Positions 17,144 to 26,868 of a stretch of 62,815 bases of DNA are shown piece by piece. Both the position numbers and the translations under genes were made by a program. Every line of letters starts with the position of its first letter. Within the stretch, counting starts at the first letter, position 1. A model generated the notes under the pieces. That model was not told the origin of the DNA, made no database searches, and saw nothing but the letters and a program-made list of their open reading frames with translations. The DNA comes from Oscillospiraceae bacterium (lineage in GTDB: Bacteria > Bacillota > Clostridia > Oscillospirales > Ruminococcaceae): positions 1-62,815 of the forward strand of contig JAFWQJ010000082.1 of NCBI GenBank assembly GCA_017545185.1, in the 5' to 3' direction.

Positions 17144-18847
17144 ATGAAGCTTATGGATATCACTGCGGTGACTGCTTGTGTCGCCGCCTGCGGGGGACTG
17201 TGCTGGCTGGCGGGCTATGCCGACCGCGTCAAAAGCACAAAATGGAAAATATTTTGGCTGATCGTTCCGCTGCTTGCGATCGGCGTTTCCAAGCACGGCC
17301 TGACCGTCTCCCTGCTGCCGCTGTATCTCGGTGCGGTGATCGCGGCACTCGGATTCTTCACGGAGCGTTCCGGCATCCGCCGCAGACTGGCGGCAGCGGG
17401 CGCGGCCTGTATGCTGCTGAGTGTGCCGGTCTGCCTGCTGAATCCGCGGTACCGTGCTAAGGATTATCTCGGTGACTTCGAGAAGCTTTCCGCCTGTATG
17501 CGGGAGCATTATGTGCTGACTGACCACAAGGGCATTGACTGGGACGCGCTCTATGCGAAGTATCAGCCGAAATTCGCGGAGATCGACCGCACACAGGACG
17601 CGGGAGCCAATCTGCTGACATGGGGCGCATTCTGCGGAGAATTTCACGACGGTCATGTCGGCTATACCTACAGCATCAAAGAGGACATGGCACCTGCAAA
17701 TCAGGCGATCCGCGAGGCACTCGGCCATGATTACGGCCTGTCGCTGATGCGCTGCGCAGACGGCAGCTTCGCCGCGGTACATACCGACGAAAGCCTTGCG
17801 GAATACGGCATCCGCAACGGTACCGTCATCACGGCATGGGACGGCAGATCGCCTGACGAAGTCAGCAAAGCGTCACCGCTCTATGACGTCAATTTTTTCG
17901 TATACGATGAAGAAAAGGAAGAACCGACGCTCATCATGAGCAGCTATCCCGACATGGACAACGAGATCTTCTGGAGCGGCGTGCTCTGTGCGGGCGTGGG
18001 CGGGGACAGCGTGACCGTGACCTATCTCGATGAGAACGGCGCGGAGCAGACAGCCGTCCTTTCGCAGTGCGGCGATTATCTCGACCGCCTGACCGGCACG
18101 GTGAAAACGGTCGGTCAGAGCGTGGAAACAGGCAATCTGATGTGGAAGCGCATCGGCAGGACAACAGCCTGCCTGCGCATCAAGGGCATGAGCTTTGACA
18201 TGAAGTCCTACAACTCTGCGGAGGATGATGCCTACGACGAAATGAAAAACGAGATCCGGCAGCAGATCCTCGAATATCAGCAGGACGGGGTCAAGGACGT
18301 CATCATCGACCTGCGCGGCAATGAGGGCGGCTCTCCGCACATGGTCAACGGCGTGACGGCGATGTTCGCGCCGAAAGGGGAGCACTACTGCCTGACGAAC
18401 TGCGTCTGGGACGAGCAGAACCACTGCTGGGCAAAGGACGCGTCCGGGCGGTATGTCAAGGGCAATGACATCGTGTATCAGGGGGAGCAGCTCCTCGGGG
18501 ACGGCCGCATCATCGTGCTGGTCGATTCCGCGACGGTCAGCGCGGGCGACATCATGACAAAGGAAATGGAAGGGCTTGAGAATGTGGCCGTGATCGGCTT
18601 CACGGAGCCGAACGGCTCGTCGCAGGCAGTCGGCATGAAGGCGGGGAAATGCGGCACGCTCTCGTTCTCGAACTGCGTCGTGCTCGATGAAAACGGCGAT
18701 ATTGCGATCGACTCCGGTATCGACCGTCAGAGCGGCGATGGGGACGGCGTGGAGATCATCCCGTTTGACGGAGAAGCGATCCGCGCGCTGTTTGACGAAG
18801 GCCGCGATTACCTCATGGACAAGGCACTCGAAATGCTGGAACGATAA
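17144..18847 (+). CDS. Membrane-anchored S41-family (C-terminal processing-like) peptidase
   Basis: This 567-residue protein has three or four N-terminal hydrophobic segments (residues 5-110), a spacer with a possible PDZ-like part near 225, and a tail-specific-protease domain from about 335. Recognisable pieces are VIIDLRGNEGGS and LVDSATVSAGD; the second Ser of that motif is the expected nucleophile. The stretch where classical CtpA enzymes carry the catalytic Lys reads EPNGSSQAVG, so it may use the Ser/His-type arrangement or be inactive. It lies 16 bases after the permease, within the exporter operon, so it may process the exported peptide or a sensor; that is inference. A strong terminator follows. 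Confidence 0.8.
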   Translation: MKLMDITAVTACVAACGGLCWLAGYADRVKSTKWKIFWLIVPLLAIGVSKHGLTVSLLPLYLGAVIAALGFFTERSGIRRRLAAAGAACMLLSVPVCLLNPRYRAKDYLGDFEKLSACMREHYVLTDHKGIDWDALYAKYQPKFAEIDRTQDAGANLLTWGAFCGEFHDGHVGYTYSIKEDMAPANQAIREALGHDYGLSLMRCADGSFAAVHTDESLAEYGIRNGTVITAWDGRSPDEVSKASPLYDVNFFVYDEEKEEPTLIMSSYPDMDNEIFWSGVLCAGVGGDSVTVTYLDENGAEQTAVLSQCGDYLDRLTGTVKTVGQSVETGNLMWKRIGRTTACLRIKGMSFDMKSYNSAEDDAYDEMKNEIRQQILEYQQDGVKDVIIDLRGNEGGSPHMVNGVTAMFAPKGEHYCLTNCVWDEQNHCWAKDASGRYVKGNDIVYQGEQLLGDGRIIVLVDSATVSAGDIMTKEMEGLENVAVIGFTEPNGSSQAVGMKAGKCGTLSFSNCVVLDENGDIAIDSGIDRQSGDGDGVEIIPFDGEAIRALFDEGRDYLMDKALEMLER

Positions 18848-18862
18848 GCGGAATCATACCCC

Positions 18863-18896
18863 AAAAAACGGTGTGCCTTTTTGCACACCGTTTTTT
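18863..18896 (+). terminator. Strong intrinsic terminator after the exporter/S41 operon
   Basis: AAAAAACGGTGTGC (18863-18876) pairs perfectly with GCACACCGTTTTTT (18883-18896) around a 6-base loop. It isolates the exporter operon from the pilus locus. Confidence 0.9.
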
Positions 18897-19034
18897 GCTG
18901 TGATCGGAACCGGAACAGGAATTTGTATATGCTGTTCACAAATGGTGTATCCGGATTGAAATTATACATATTGTAATTGCTTGGGAGACTGCCTTCCCAC
19001 AGTCCCGGATAGAAAACTTTTATAATGAAAAAGG

Positions 19035-19063
19035 TTGACAAATGGCACGGAATGTGCTAAAAT
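19035..19063 (+). promoter_or_regulatory. Promoter of the pilus operon
   Basis: TTGACA (19035-19040), 17 bases, then TAAAAT (19058-19063) preceded by TGTGC. The AT-rich stretch between 18900 and 19118 also holds a small imperfect hairpin around 18982-19008; no other feature is evident there. Confidence 0.8.
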
Positions 19064-19118
19064 ATAGATATAATTATCAGTAAACAACAGCGGGGAAGAA
19101 CAGACAGCTTCCGGATAT

Positions 19119-19733
19119 ATGCATGGCATGGATTATTACGGAATGTATACTCCGAACAGACAGATTCCCGCTGGAAAAAGGAGGCGGCAGGCGCCGATGG
19201 ACAGCGGCAGGGCAGAAGCAAAACAAAGCAAAAAACAGCGTTCTCCGATGAATCCGATCCAGATCTTTCTGCTGAATGTGCTGATCGTCACGGCGGCTGT
19301 GTGGCTGCTTTTCGGGTTTGTATTCGGGATCCGGTCGGCACCGAACGGCGATATGTCGCCCAATATCAAAGCGGGCGATCTGCTGCTGTATTACAGACTG
19401 GAAAAAAGCTGTCAGGCACAGGACGTTGTCGTGCTGCGCAAGAACGGTACGGTGTATGTCGGACGGGTCGTTGCAGTCGGCGGCGATACGGTCGAGATCA
19501 CAGATGATGAAACGCTTGTCATCAACGGAAACACGATGACGGAAACGAATATTTATACCCGGACGCCGCGCTATGAGGGCTTTGCGGAATATCCGCTGAC
19601 GGCGGCGCCGGATTCATACTTTGTTCTGGCGGATAACCGCGCAGGCTGTGAGGACAGCCGCTACTACGGCACCGTGCAGAAATCCGAGGTGCTCGGCAAG
19701 GTTATCACCGTCATCCGCCGGAATCACCTGTAA
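19119..19733 (+). CDS. SipA-like, catalytically inactive signal peptidase homologue (pilus assembly)
   Basis: This 204-residue protein has the type I signal peptidase fold: a basic cytoplasmic N-terminus, one membrane helix (residues 48-70) and the box regions. The catalytic Ser, expected just before the Met of the S-M-x-P motif, is Asp78 in NGDMSP. The catalytic Lys, expected before the R-V-V of the VGGD box, is Gly115 in VYVGRVVAVGGD. Streptococcal pilus protein SipA has the same Asp and Gly replacements, and the 37-residue distance between them matches as I recall it. A sortase and pilins follow directly, so a chaperone role in pilin polymerisation is likely and peptidase activity unlikely. 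The first gene of the operon; an in-frame ATG at 19128 is an alternative start. Confidence 0.82.
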   Translation: MHGMDYYGMYTPNRQIPAGKRRRQAPMDSGRAEAKQSKKQRSPMNPIQIFLLNVLIVTAAVWLLFGFVFGIRSAPNGDMSPNIKAGDLLLYYRLEKSCQAQDVVVLRKNGTVYVGRVVAVGGDTVEITDDETLVINGNTMTETNIYTRTPRYEGFAEYPLTAAPDSYFVLADNRAGCEDSRYYGTVQKSEVLGKVITVIRRNHL

Positions 19734-19745
19734 GGCGGTGCAGTG

Positions 19746-21026
19746 ATGAAGCTGGCATACCGGGCCGCATCGCTGGCCAACCGTCTGCTGATGACAACGG
19801 TCGCGGTGCTTGCTGCCGTACTGACTGCATACGGCCTTTATGTGCTGTATGATATTTTCTACATCAGCGAGAATGCATTTGTTTCGCGCGATCTGCTGAA
19901 ATACCGCCCCGGTCTGACGATCACGGATGCGGAAAAGGAACAGGAGAGCTTTGCGGAGCTGCGCGCGATCAATCCCGATACCGTCGGCTGGATCGAGCTG
20001 TTCGGGACGCATATCAATTATCCGGTCGTGCAGGGCAGGGATGATCTGGAATATCTGAACAAGGATATTTACGGCAATTCCACAATGTCCGGTTCCATTT
20101 ATCTTGCTGCCGACAACAGCAGCGGGTTTAACGACTGGTACAATCTGATCTACGGGCACCACATGGACAACGGTGCCATGTTCGGCGACATTGACCGCTA
20201 TCTCGATCAGGAATACTTCGATGCGCACCGGCACGGGATCCTTCAGACGCCTGACGGGATCTACGATATCAACGTGCTCGCGTGTATTTCTACGGATTCC
20301 TACGAGGGCACGGTCTACCGCATGGAGCCGGATGCTGCGGAAGCGTATCCTGTCCTGCGTGCATACATTGAAGAACATGCCGCGCAGATCGCGGAAATGC
20401 CGGAGGAGCTCGGCGGCGATACGATGCTGCTCGGACTCTCGACCTGCACGGATGCCGTCACAAACGGACGGATCGTGCTGTTTGCTGCGGCGGAAAAGCG
20501 CGATCCGGATGCGCCGGTCCCCGAAGCCGTACTGGCTGCGGAGGCGGAAAAGCAGCAGGCGCAGAAAAAGGATCCGCCGAAGCTGCTGGCGGCCGTCGGG
20601 CACATGACTGACAGCGCACACTGGGCGCTGCTCAATCTGGTCTGCGTGCTGCTGACATTCCTGACGTTTCTGCCGCTGTTTTCGCTGCGGCGGAAATACC
20701 GGCAGCTGCCCTATGCCAAACGAACGGTCAAGGCGCTGACGGACAGCGGAAAGCATGACATCCGCACGAATGACATTGTGCGCGGACTGCGCAGATTCAT
20801 CCGGAAATGCCGGATCGGAATCGCTGCGGAGGCGGGGCTGCTGATCCTGTCAGCGGTCGTGTTCCTGTTGACGGAAAACCTGACAAAGCAGGCGGTCATC
20901 TGCGACGGCATGACCGGCTGGATGCTTCTGATTGCAGCCGCCGCACTTCTGACAGACTTCATCTGCTTCCGGTATCGCGGCGAACGTCCCGATCCGCCGG
21001 AGCAGACCGATCCTGAAGCAGCCTGA
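19746..21026 (+). CDS. Class B sortase with extra C-terminal membrane domain
   Basis: This 426-residue sortase is longer than the usual 220-280. A membrane anchor at residues 14-40 leads to the sortase barrel with His138 in YGHH, Cys234 in LSTC and Arg242 in NGRIVL. After residue 285 come three more hydrophobic helices (about 290-315, 357-375, 386-402) separated by basic linkers. Class B pilus sortases join pilin subunits, which fits the location between the SipA-like gene and the tip adhesin. ATG 19746 was preferred to GTG 19743. The gene starts 12 bases after its neighbour and ends 30 bases before the adhesin. Confidence 0.9.
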   Translation: MKLAYRAASLANRLLMTTVAVLAAVLTAYGLYVLYDIFYISENAFVSRDLLKYRPGLTITDAEKEQESFAELRAINPDTVGWIELFGTHINYPVVQGRDDLEYLNKDIYGNSTMSGSIYLAADNSSGFNDWYNLIYGHHMDNGAMFGDIDRYLDQEYFDAHRHGILQTPDGIYDINVLACISTDSYEGTVYRMEPDAAEAYPVLRAYIEEHAAQIAEMPEELGGDTMLLGLSTCTDAVTNGRIVLFAAAEKRDPDAPVPEAVLAAEAEKQQAQKKDPPKLLAAVGHMTDSAHWALLNLVCVLLTFLTFLPLFSLRRKYRQLPYAKRTVKALTDSGKHDIRTNDIVRGLRRFIRKCRIGIAAEAGLLILSAVVFLLTENLTKQAVICDGMTGWMLLIAAAALLTDFICFRYRGERPDPPEQTDPEAA

Positions 21027-21056
21027 ACGGGCGCTTCGGAAAGGGGGTGATCGAAT

Positions 21057-24000
21057 ATGAACAAACGCATTTATGCGCTGCTTGCAGCAGTGCTGATGAC
21101 AATGGCCGTGACGGTCGGGATCCTTCCGCTTTCCGTTTTTGCGGAAACGGAAAAGCAGATCCTGACGGAACAGCGCCTGATTATGACGCCGGACGGCGGA
21201 CTTGTCCAGCCGGAGGTGATCAGCACGCGCACGATCAAGAGCGGAGCCAAGGGCGGAACCAAGAGCAGCGTCAAAAGCGGCGCGCCGGCGAAGGACGGCA
21301 GCGACAGCAAGGACGGCTCCATACCGCCGCAGATCGTTCTGGAGGGCGCACTGCCGACGGATATCACGGCAGAAGCAGTCAGCGTCGATCCGATGGATTA
21401 TATCCGGCCGACCGAAAGCACGATCCTCTGCGCGTATGACATTTCGCTCTATTGCGCGGAAAAGGAATACGAGCCGGAGGACACGGCGATTTCCGTTTCG
21501 GTTTCCAATGATATGATCGCGGAAGCCGAACATCCGGTCGTGGTTCATATTCAGGATGACCCCGCCGCTCCGCTGGAGCTGATCGAGGATTACACGCTCA
21601 GCGGCAGAACGATCACGTTCAGCACAGAGCACTTCTCCGTGTTCATGATCGTGGATGTGGGAGAAAACGGCACGGACGACATTCTCGTGACGCCGCGTGT
21701 CTATTACTACTTCCTCAGTCCCGGCACGGAGGGTACCGGCGGCGAATATACCTCGACGCTGTACCCGATCGAAACGGACGAGCAGGATACCCCCGGAAGA
21801 AATCCGGTCTGGATGCAGATCGTCAAGAACGGCGATTCGCTCAATGAGGTCCCGATCCCGCCGGCACAGTCCGGAAAGAGCTTCCTCGGCTGGTATTACG
21901 TGTGGCTTTCTGAGGATCAGGAACCGCCGCCGGAGCAGCCGACAGGCACGGAAACATTCACTTACGCCTGGCCGGATTCCGCATCGCTGCAGCGTGCAGA
22001 ATTCGGACGGCCGCTTTCCGTCGTCGAGGAGGAGGACGGCGCCTGCTACTATCTGGCGCCGCTGTACCGCAATTACCGCATTCTCGTGTTCCATGAGTAT
22101 GACGGCTCCGTCATCACACGGAAGCTGGTCGTGCTCGGCACTGATGAGGGCGAACTGCAGGGTACGGTGCTCATCAGTGATGTCAAGGCGAAGAACCTGG
22201 ACGATACCCGAACCTTCTATATGTGGAAGATCCAGGAGCGGACACAGGAGCAGCAGCTCAAGGTCATTGACGAGCAGGGCAATTTCAAGGATACCTATTA
22301 TACCGTCAAGCCGACGAATTTTGACGAGGGCAAGATCGAGATCGACGTGATCCCGGAATTCATGGATTCGCACTGGGTCAATTTCAACACGGTTGATTCC
22401 CGCGCATCGTTCTTAAAGCCTGCGCTGATCCAGAAGAATAACGGCAAGGTCCTGATCACGACGGCGCTGCTCTCGCAGAAGATTCCGACGCTGGCGAACC
22501 ACACCTTTGAAGGCTGGTATCTCGATTCCGGCTATAACACGCAGCTCTGTGACGGCACCGGTACGATGGTGCCGGAGTATGCAAACGGCTACGAGATCCA
22601 TCAGGATACGATGATCTACGCCAAGTGGGCGTATAACGGTGACCCGGTGCCGTACCGGTATCTGTTCTGGCAGCAGCTCCCGACCGACAGCCCCGGCATG
22701 GCGGACAGCCAGAAGCATTACAGCTTCCTGCGTTCGGAAACAAAAACCGGTGTTGCGGGCGCCGGCCACTTCACAGAGGAGCCGACGGTTCCGGCCATAG
22801 CTGGCTTTACCTTCCGGAAGGACGCCCCGCAGGAAATCCTTGAGGACGGTACCACAGTCGTGAATATTTATTATGACCGTGAGCCGAGGACGATTCGCTT
22901 TTATACGCATGATCAGTATACGGAATCCACAGCCAGTAATGCAACATACGGATTTGTCAACGGAATGTATGTTCCGTTGACAAAAGGCCAGACAAGATAT
23001 AATGTCATGACCAGTCATACATATACGCAGTTGATAACCGGCACACAAGGAGCGACTTATAATAATCTTTATCATATTTCAAATCAAACGTATGAATCAT
23101 ACGATTATAATGTAAGATATAATAATGGTAAATTTCAATATCGCAGATACAATTTCGGCAATTGGAGAGATGTTAATGAACCGTTATTTACTCGTTCCGC
23201 CGGAAGTGATTACAGCGGAACAGTATATACCAGAAGCGGGAGCAATTATTCTCCAACAGAAGCCTATTCTGATTCCGGGACGTATTATGGATATGATTCC
23301 AATGGGTATTATGTCCTCCTAGACATAACAGCCTATACAGTTAATACGGACACCTGGTATGACCCTGACGGCAATGAATATACAGGAACAAGATATACAA
23401 AGACCACGAGTAATTACAACTGGTATCTTTATACTGAGTTCAACGGCCTTTACGGCCAGACCTTCAAGGAAGCCGATGTAACATGGCCAACGGATTATAC
23501 ATGGCATGAAGGGTCTTCAACCGGCAAAACAATCACATTCCTGGATGCGTTCTTGGAACAGAATGAAGTCCTTGAATTATATGGAGATACTGCAAGCACA
23601 TCCGGTGCAACAATCCGTTTCTGGAAACAGGATTTGTCAATGGAAGCGGATGATTTCACGATTGCGAATACTGTCAGAGCCAATGTCGGATACAACGGAG
23701 CCAATTTTGAATTAACGAATAAATACGAAGGCTTCACACTTTATCAGTACCGCACGAACAATGGCAACTGGCAGAATGCATCGGTCGGAGGAAACGTAAC
23801 AATCTATAATTCGACGACGCTTGACATTCGGTTTAAGAGAAACACCTACGACATTCTGTTCCTCGACAAGAACGACGACCCCGATCATCCGTATGCGAAG
23901 ATTGACAACGTTCCGTTCGGTGCAGACCTTTCACAGTATGCCTCACAGGCGCTTCCGCCGAATGAGTCCGGCCTGACGTACACCGGCTGGCGCTTCAATT

Positions 24001-25268
24001 TTGAGGATGCAACGATGCCTGCTTACGACCTTGCGATCTACGCAGACCGTGAAATGGCAAAATACAATGTCACACTGGATCTGGACGGCGGTTCGTTCCC
24101 GTGGAGCTTCTACTCCAACACCGCACAGCATGACGATCCCGACTGGGAATGGACGTATTCCACATACTTCAAGGTGGATGCCCCGCCCTACCGCATCGAG
24201 CCGTATGACATCGTAGAGCGCAAGTACAAGCCGGATCCGAACGGACAGTTTGTTTACATCTACGTGACGCGGAGTTCACCGCATAATGATCCCGGTACCG
24301 GCGAGGAAATGCCGCGTCTGGCGCTGTATGTTGACAAAAACAGCGAATTTGCGCGGCGGTATGCAGACAGCCTTGTGAAAGACGATGACGGCAATATCCA
24401 GTATTATACCCAGATGCAGTGGGCAGACGGCGAATACAAGCTCGAGGGCTGGTATGAGGTCGATCCCGATACCGGCGAGCTGAAACCCGAGCCGTTCAAC
24501 TTCATGAGGACGATTGACCATGACGTCACGCTGCGTGCGGTCTGGATCAATCTCGGTGCAAAGTTCAAGGTCATGTATCATACGATGCAGACGGTTGACG
24601 GCGTGGATGTCAGCGGTACGCTGAACAATCCCGCGCATTACGGCGCTGTAACGGTTGAAAATCTGCTTGAAAAGGCTGATTACAGCCTGCTCGGTGCGCC
24701 GGACAACATTACGCCGGGCTATGTGTTTGAGTACTGGCTGGTCGGCAATACGCGCTACGGTCCCGGCGATACGTTCAAGATTCTTTCCAATCTTGCGGAC
24801 AGCGAGCAGACCATTCACATTCAGGCGGTTTACGCGCCGAGGGCACAGTCCGTTCACAACCAGAAGCTGACAAACCTCTGGCTGCACAGAAATGACGGTA
24901 CCGATCCGGAGCCTGAAACCGACATCACCAAGCTGAATTTCCTTCAGGTCAATGAAATGGTGGATCTCGGACAGTATTCTCCGTCGTTCCGCCGTGAGGG
25001 CTATGAGCTGCTCGGCTGGGCGAGAACCCCGGATGCGGTCGTTCCGGATTTCAGCACGATCGACAAGGTCGGCGCGGATCTGAATGACATTGACGGCAAG
25101 ACGAATCACCTGTATGCCGTCTGGAAGGCGTATCCCGCACCGACAATGTATCAGGACAACGCAGTGCCGTACGGCATCCTTGTGATCGCCGTCAGCGCAG
25201 CGGTTGTATTGATGATCCTGGTTCGCAGGCGAAAGGGGGTGGTCGTCCATGACGATGCACCGCTCTGA
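21057..25268 (+). CDS. Large pilus tip adhesin with InlB-type repeats and non-LPXTG sorting signal
   Basis: This 1403-residue secreted protein starts with a signal peptide (cleavage probably after SVFA, near residue 30) and ends with a wall-sorting signal: VPYG at 1370-1373, a 15-residue hydrophobic helix and RRRKG. Several InlB/Listeria-Bacteroides-type repeats are visible, marked by F-x-G-W-Y and Y-A-x-W (HTFEGWYLDSGYN, MIYAKWAY, LYAVWKAY). The N-terminal part ends in FSTEHFSVFMIV, a common surface-protein module. A Tyr/Asn/Ser-rich central stretch, about residues 605-925, is encoded by markedly AT-richer DNA. It is most likely the adhesive tip subunit joined to the pilus by the class B sortase. 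Ligand unknown. Confidence 0.85.
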   Translation: MNKRIYALLAAVLMTMAVTVGILPLSVFAETEKQILTEQRLIMTPDGGLVQPEVISTRTIKSGAKGGTKSSVKSGAPAKDGSDSKDGSIPPQIVLEGALPTDITAEAVSVDPMDYIRPTESTILCAYDISLYCAEKEYEPEDTAISVSVSNDMIAEAEHPVVVHIQDDPAAPLELIEDYTLSGRTITFSTEHFSVFMIVDVGENGTDDILVTPRVYYYFLSPGTEGTGGEYTSTLYPIETDEQDTPGRNPVWMQIVKNGDSLNEVPIPPAQSGKSFLGWYYVWLSEDQEPPPEQPTGTETFTYAWPDSASLQRAEFGRPLSVVEEEDGACYYLAPLYRNYRILVFHEYDGSVITRKLVVLGTDEGELQGTVLISDVKAKNLDDTRTFYMWKIQERTQEQQLKVIDEQGNFKDTYYTVKPTNFDEGKIEIDVIPEFMDSHWVNFNTVDSRASFLKPALIQKNNGKVLITTALLSQKIPTLANHTFEGWYLDSGYNTQLCDGTGTMVPEYANGYEIHQDTMIYAKWAYNGDPVPYRYLFWQQLPTDSPGMADSQKHYSFLRSETKTGVAGAGHFTEEPTVPAIAGFTFRKDAPQEILEDGTTVVNIYYDREPRTIRFYTHDQYTESTASNATYGFVNGMYVPLTKGQTRYNVMTSHTYTQLITGTQGATYNNLYHISNQTYESYDYNVRYNNGKFQYRRYNFGNWRDVNEPLFTRSAGSDYSGTVYTRSGSNYSPTEAYSDSGTYYGYDSNGYYVLLDITAYTVNTDTWYDPDGNEYTGTRYTKTTSNYNWYLYTEFNGLYGQTFKEADVTWPTDYTWHEGSSTGKTITFLDAFLEQNEVLELYGDTASTSGATIRFWKQDLSMEADDFTIANTVRANVGYNGANFELTNKYEGFTLYQYRTNNGNWQNASVGGNVTIYNSTTLDIRFKRNTYDILFLDKNDDPDHPYAKIDNVPFGADLSQYASQALPPNESGLTYTGWRFNFEDATMPAYDLAIYADREMAKYNVTLDLDGGSFPWSFYSNTAQHDDPDWEWTYSTYFKVDAPPYRIEPYDIVERKYKPDPNGQFVYIYVTRSSPHNDPGTGEEMPRLALYVDKNSEFARRYADSLVKDDDGNIQYYTQMQWADGEYKLEGWYEVDPDTGELKPEPFNFMRTIDHDVTLRAVWINLGAKFKVMYHTMQTVDGVDVSGTLNNPAHYGAVTVENLLEKADYSLLGAPDNITPGYVFEYWLVGNTRYGPGDTFKILSNLADSEQTIHIQAVYAPRAQSVHNQKLTNLWLHRNDGTDPEPETDITKLNFLQVNEMVDLGQYSPSFRREGYELLGWARTPDAVVPDFSTIDKVGADLNDIDGKTNHLYAVWKAYPAPTMYQDNAVPYGILVIAVSAAVVLMILVRRRKGVVVHDDAPL

Positions 25269-25378
25269 ACGCCGGCGTCGCCGGGGAGGTTCCAGAGACA
25301 AACCGCCCTGAGCGGGAAACACCCGCAAAAACAAACCCGTTTGAAAAAACAGAATTCAAAAACGAAAGGATGTTTATT

Positions 25379-26740
25379 ATGAAGGCTATTTTCAAGAAGA
25401 CGGCTGCTCTTGCAGCTTCCGCAATTCTGACAGCTACTCTGGCTGTTCCGGCTATGAGCGCTTTCGCAGACGGCGAATCCTGGATCGAGCTCCCGGCGCA
25501 GAACGGACTCGTTGATTTTGCTGCAACAGACGGCCCGTATTTCAACAAGTCGATCACGCTCCACAATGACGATCCTTCTGTCAAGGTCTATGTTCCGGCT
25601 GTTACCTACACCTATGCAATCGCAGGCGTTGAGGCTTCCGGCAAGGTGACTGACAAGAACGACAGCAGCGTGAACACCAAAATGGGTCCGGAAGGCGGTC
25701 TTACCCTGGTCAGCGATACATTCCAGTTCTCTGAGAAGGATACCGCTAAGGAACTGACCGATGCTGACGGGGACGGCAAGGGCGAGGTCACAATCACCGA
25801 AAAGGTCAAGGTCAGCTACGATGAATCCAAGTTCACGGCAGCAGGCATCTACCGCTATGAGATCACCGAAACCGCTGATTATGCAGATTACGGCATCACC
25901 CGTTCCGCTGACAGCGTGACCCGTCTGGTCGATGTCTATGTTGAGCAGAATTCTGACGGAACCGGATTTAAAGTCTACGGCGCAGTTATGCTGTACGAGG
26001 TCCCGGGTGAAGCTGGCGTGACGATCTCCACTGAGAAGACGGACGGCTTTACCGATGCAGGTGAGAAAACCGGTACCAAGGAAGATGACGTTTTCACACC
26101 GACTACGGAGAAGAAAACCGATCCCACGGCGTATATTGCAGACCAGCTCTACACCTACAACTACACCGTGGAAAAGCTGATCCAGAACAGCCTGATCGGC
26201 GACGAAACCTTCCCGTTCACTGTTACCGTAAACGGTACAGACGGAAAGCAGTTCTTCAACTACTCCGATGCTGCTGCTGACAGCGCTGCTGCTGCAATCG
26301 CTGCTGCAACAACCAAGGGAACTGTCGGCACTGCTGACAGCGATGTCGAGCTGGCTGATAAGAAGTTCCTTGCACTGACGGCTGTTCCGGCCAATGCAAC
26401 GATCCTCGTTTCTGAAAAGAACACGCAGACTGCAACCTACACTGTGACTGTTGAAGACGGCACCAAGTCGGATCTGGCGGTTGATGCAACCACCATTTCC
26501 AAGGATCAGTCCTCCAAGTTCAGCGCAGCAGCTGCAATCTCCAACTATGCGGATGACAAGACCACTGAGCCGACCAAATCGCTGGGCGATACCACCTTCA
26601 CCAACAAGATGGTCAGCATTTCCCCGACCGGCGTCATCTTCATGATCGCACCGTTCGTGATCATGCTGGGCGCAGGCGCATTCCTGCTCGGACTGTTCAT
26701 GAAGAACAGAAAGAAGGACGCTGCGGAGAGCATTATCTGA
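25379..26740 (+). CDS. FctA-like backbone pilin (isopeptide-linkage domains)
   Basis: This 453-residue secreted protein has a signal peptide ending in MSAFA and a sorting signal with SPTG at 415-418, a 23-residue hydrophobic helix and a KNRKK tail. The two middle domains match the Spy0128/FctA pilin type, including AGIYRYEITE with the Glu expected to promote a Lys-Asn isopeptide bond, and YNYTVEKLI at the start of the second domain. Its tail differs from LPXTG and parallels the adhesin's VPYG, so both may suit the same class B sortase. ATG 25379 was chosen because GAAAGGA lies eight bases upstream. The 110-base gap before it contains GC-rich hairpins that could lower or raise expression relative to the adhesin. 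Confidence 0.88.
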   Translation: MKAIFKKTAALAASAILTATLAVPAMSAFADGESWIELPAQNGLVDFAATDGPYFNKSITLHNDDPSVKVYVPAVTYTYAIAGVEASGKVTDKNDSSVNTKMGPEGGLTLVSDTFQFSEKDTAKELTDADGDGKGEVTITEKVKVSYDESKFTAAGIYRYEITETADYADYGITRSADSVTRLVDVYVEQNSDGTGFKVYGAVMLYEVPGEAGVTISTEKTDGFTDAGEKTGTKEDDVFTPTTEKKTDPTAYIADQLYTYNYTVEKLIQNSLIGDETFPFTVTVNGTDGKQFFNYSDAAADSAAAAIAAATTKGTVGTADSDVELADKKFLALTAVPANATILVSEKNTQTATYTVTVEDGTKSDLAVDATTISKDQSSKFSAAAAISNYADDKTTEPTKSLGDTTFTNKMVSISPTGVIFMIAPFVIMLGAGAFLLGLFMKNRKKDAAESII

Positions 26741-26786
26741 TCTGATCCGCGATTCTGATCCCATGGCATAAATAAGAATCTCCTCC

Positions 26787-26815
26787 TTGCATTTTGCCCG
26801 GAAATGTGGTATGAT
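26787..26815 (+). promoter_or_regulatory. Separate promoter for the second sortase
   Basis: TTGCAT (26787-26792), 17 bases, TATGAT (26810-26815) with TG two bases before the -10. It lies in the 128-base gap after the pilin gene, so the second sortase can be expressed independently of the pilus operon. Confidence 0.65.
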
Positions 26816-26868
26816 AAAACCGCAGGCAATGCAGGGGGGAGTCTTTTTTGCAAAGGAGGTGTGCCGCT

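Noticed and set aside
20850-22373. 507-codon minus-strand frame over the sortase/adhesin boundary
   Set aside because: It is the shadow of two well-supported plus-strand genes and has basic, shadow-like composition.
22880-23840. AT-rich adhesin block considered as a diversity-generating retroelement target
   Set aside because: No reverse transcriptase or template repeat is in the window, and the block is far larger than a typical variable repeat.
25269-25378. GC-rich hairpins between adhesin and pilin considered as a terminator
   Set aside because: The stems lack a following T run; they may still affect relative expression but are not annotated as a terminator.
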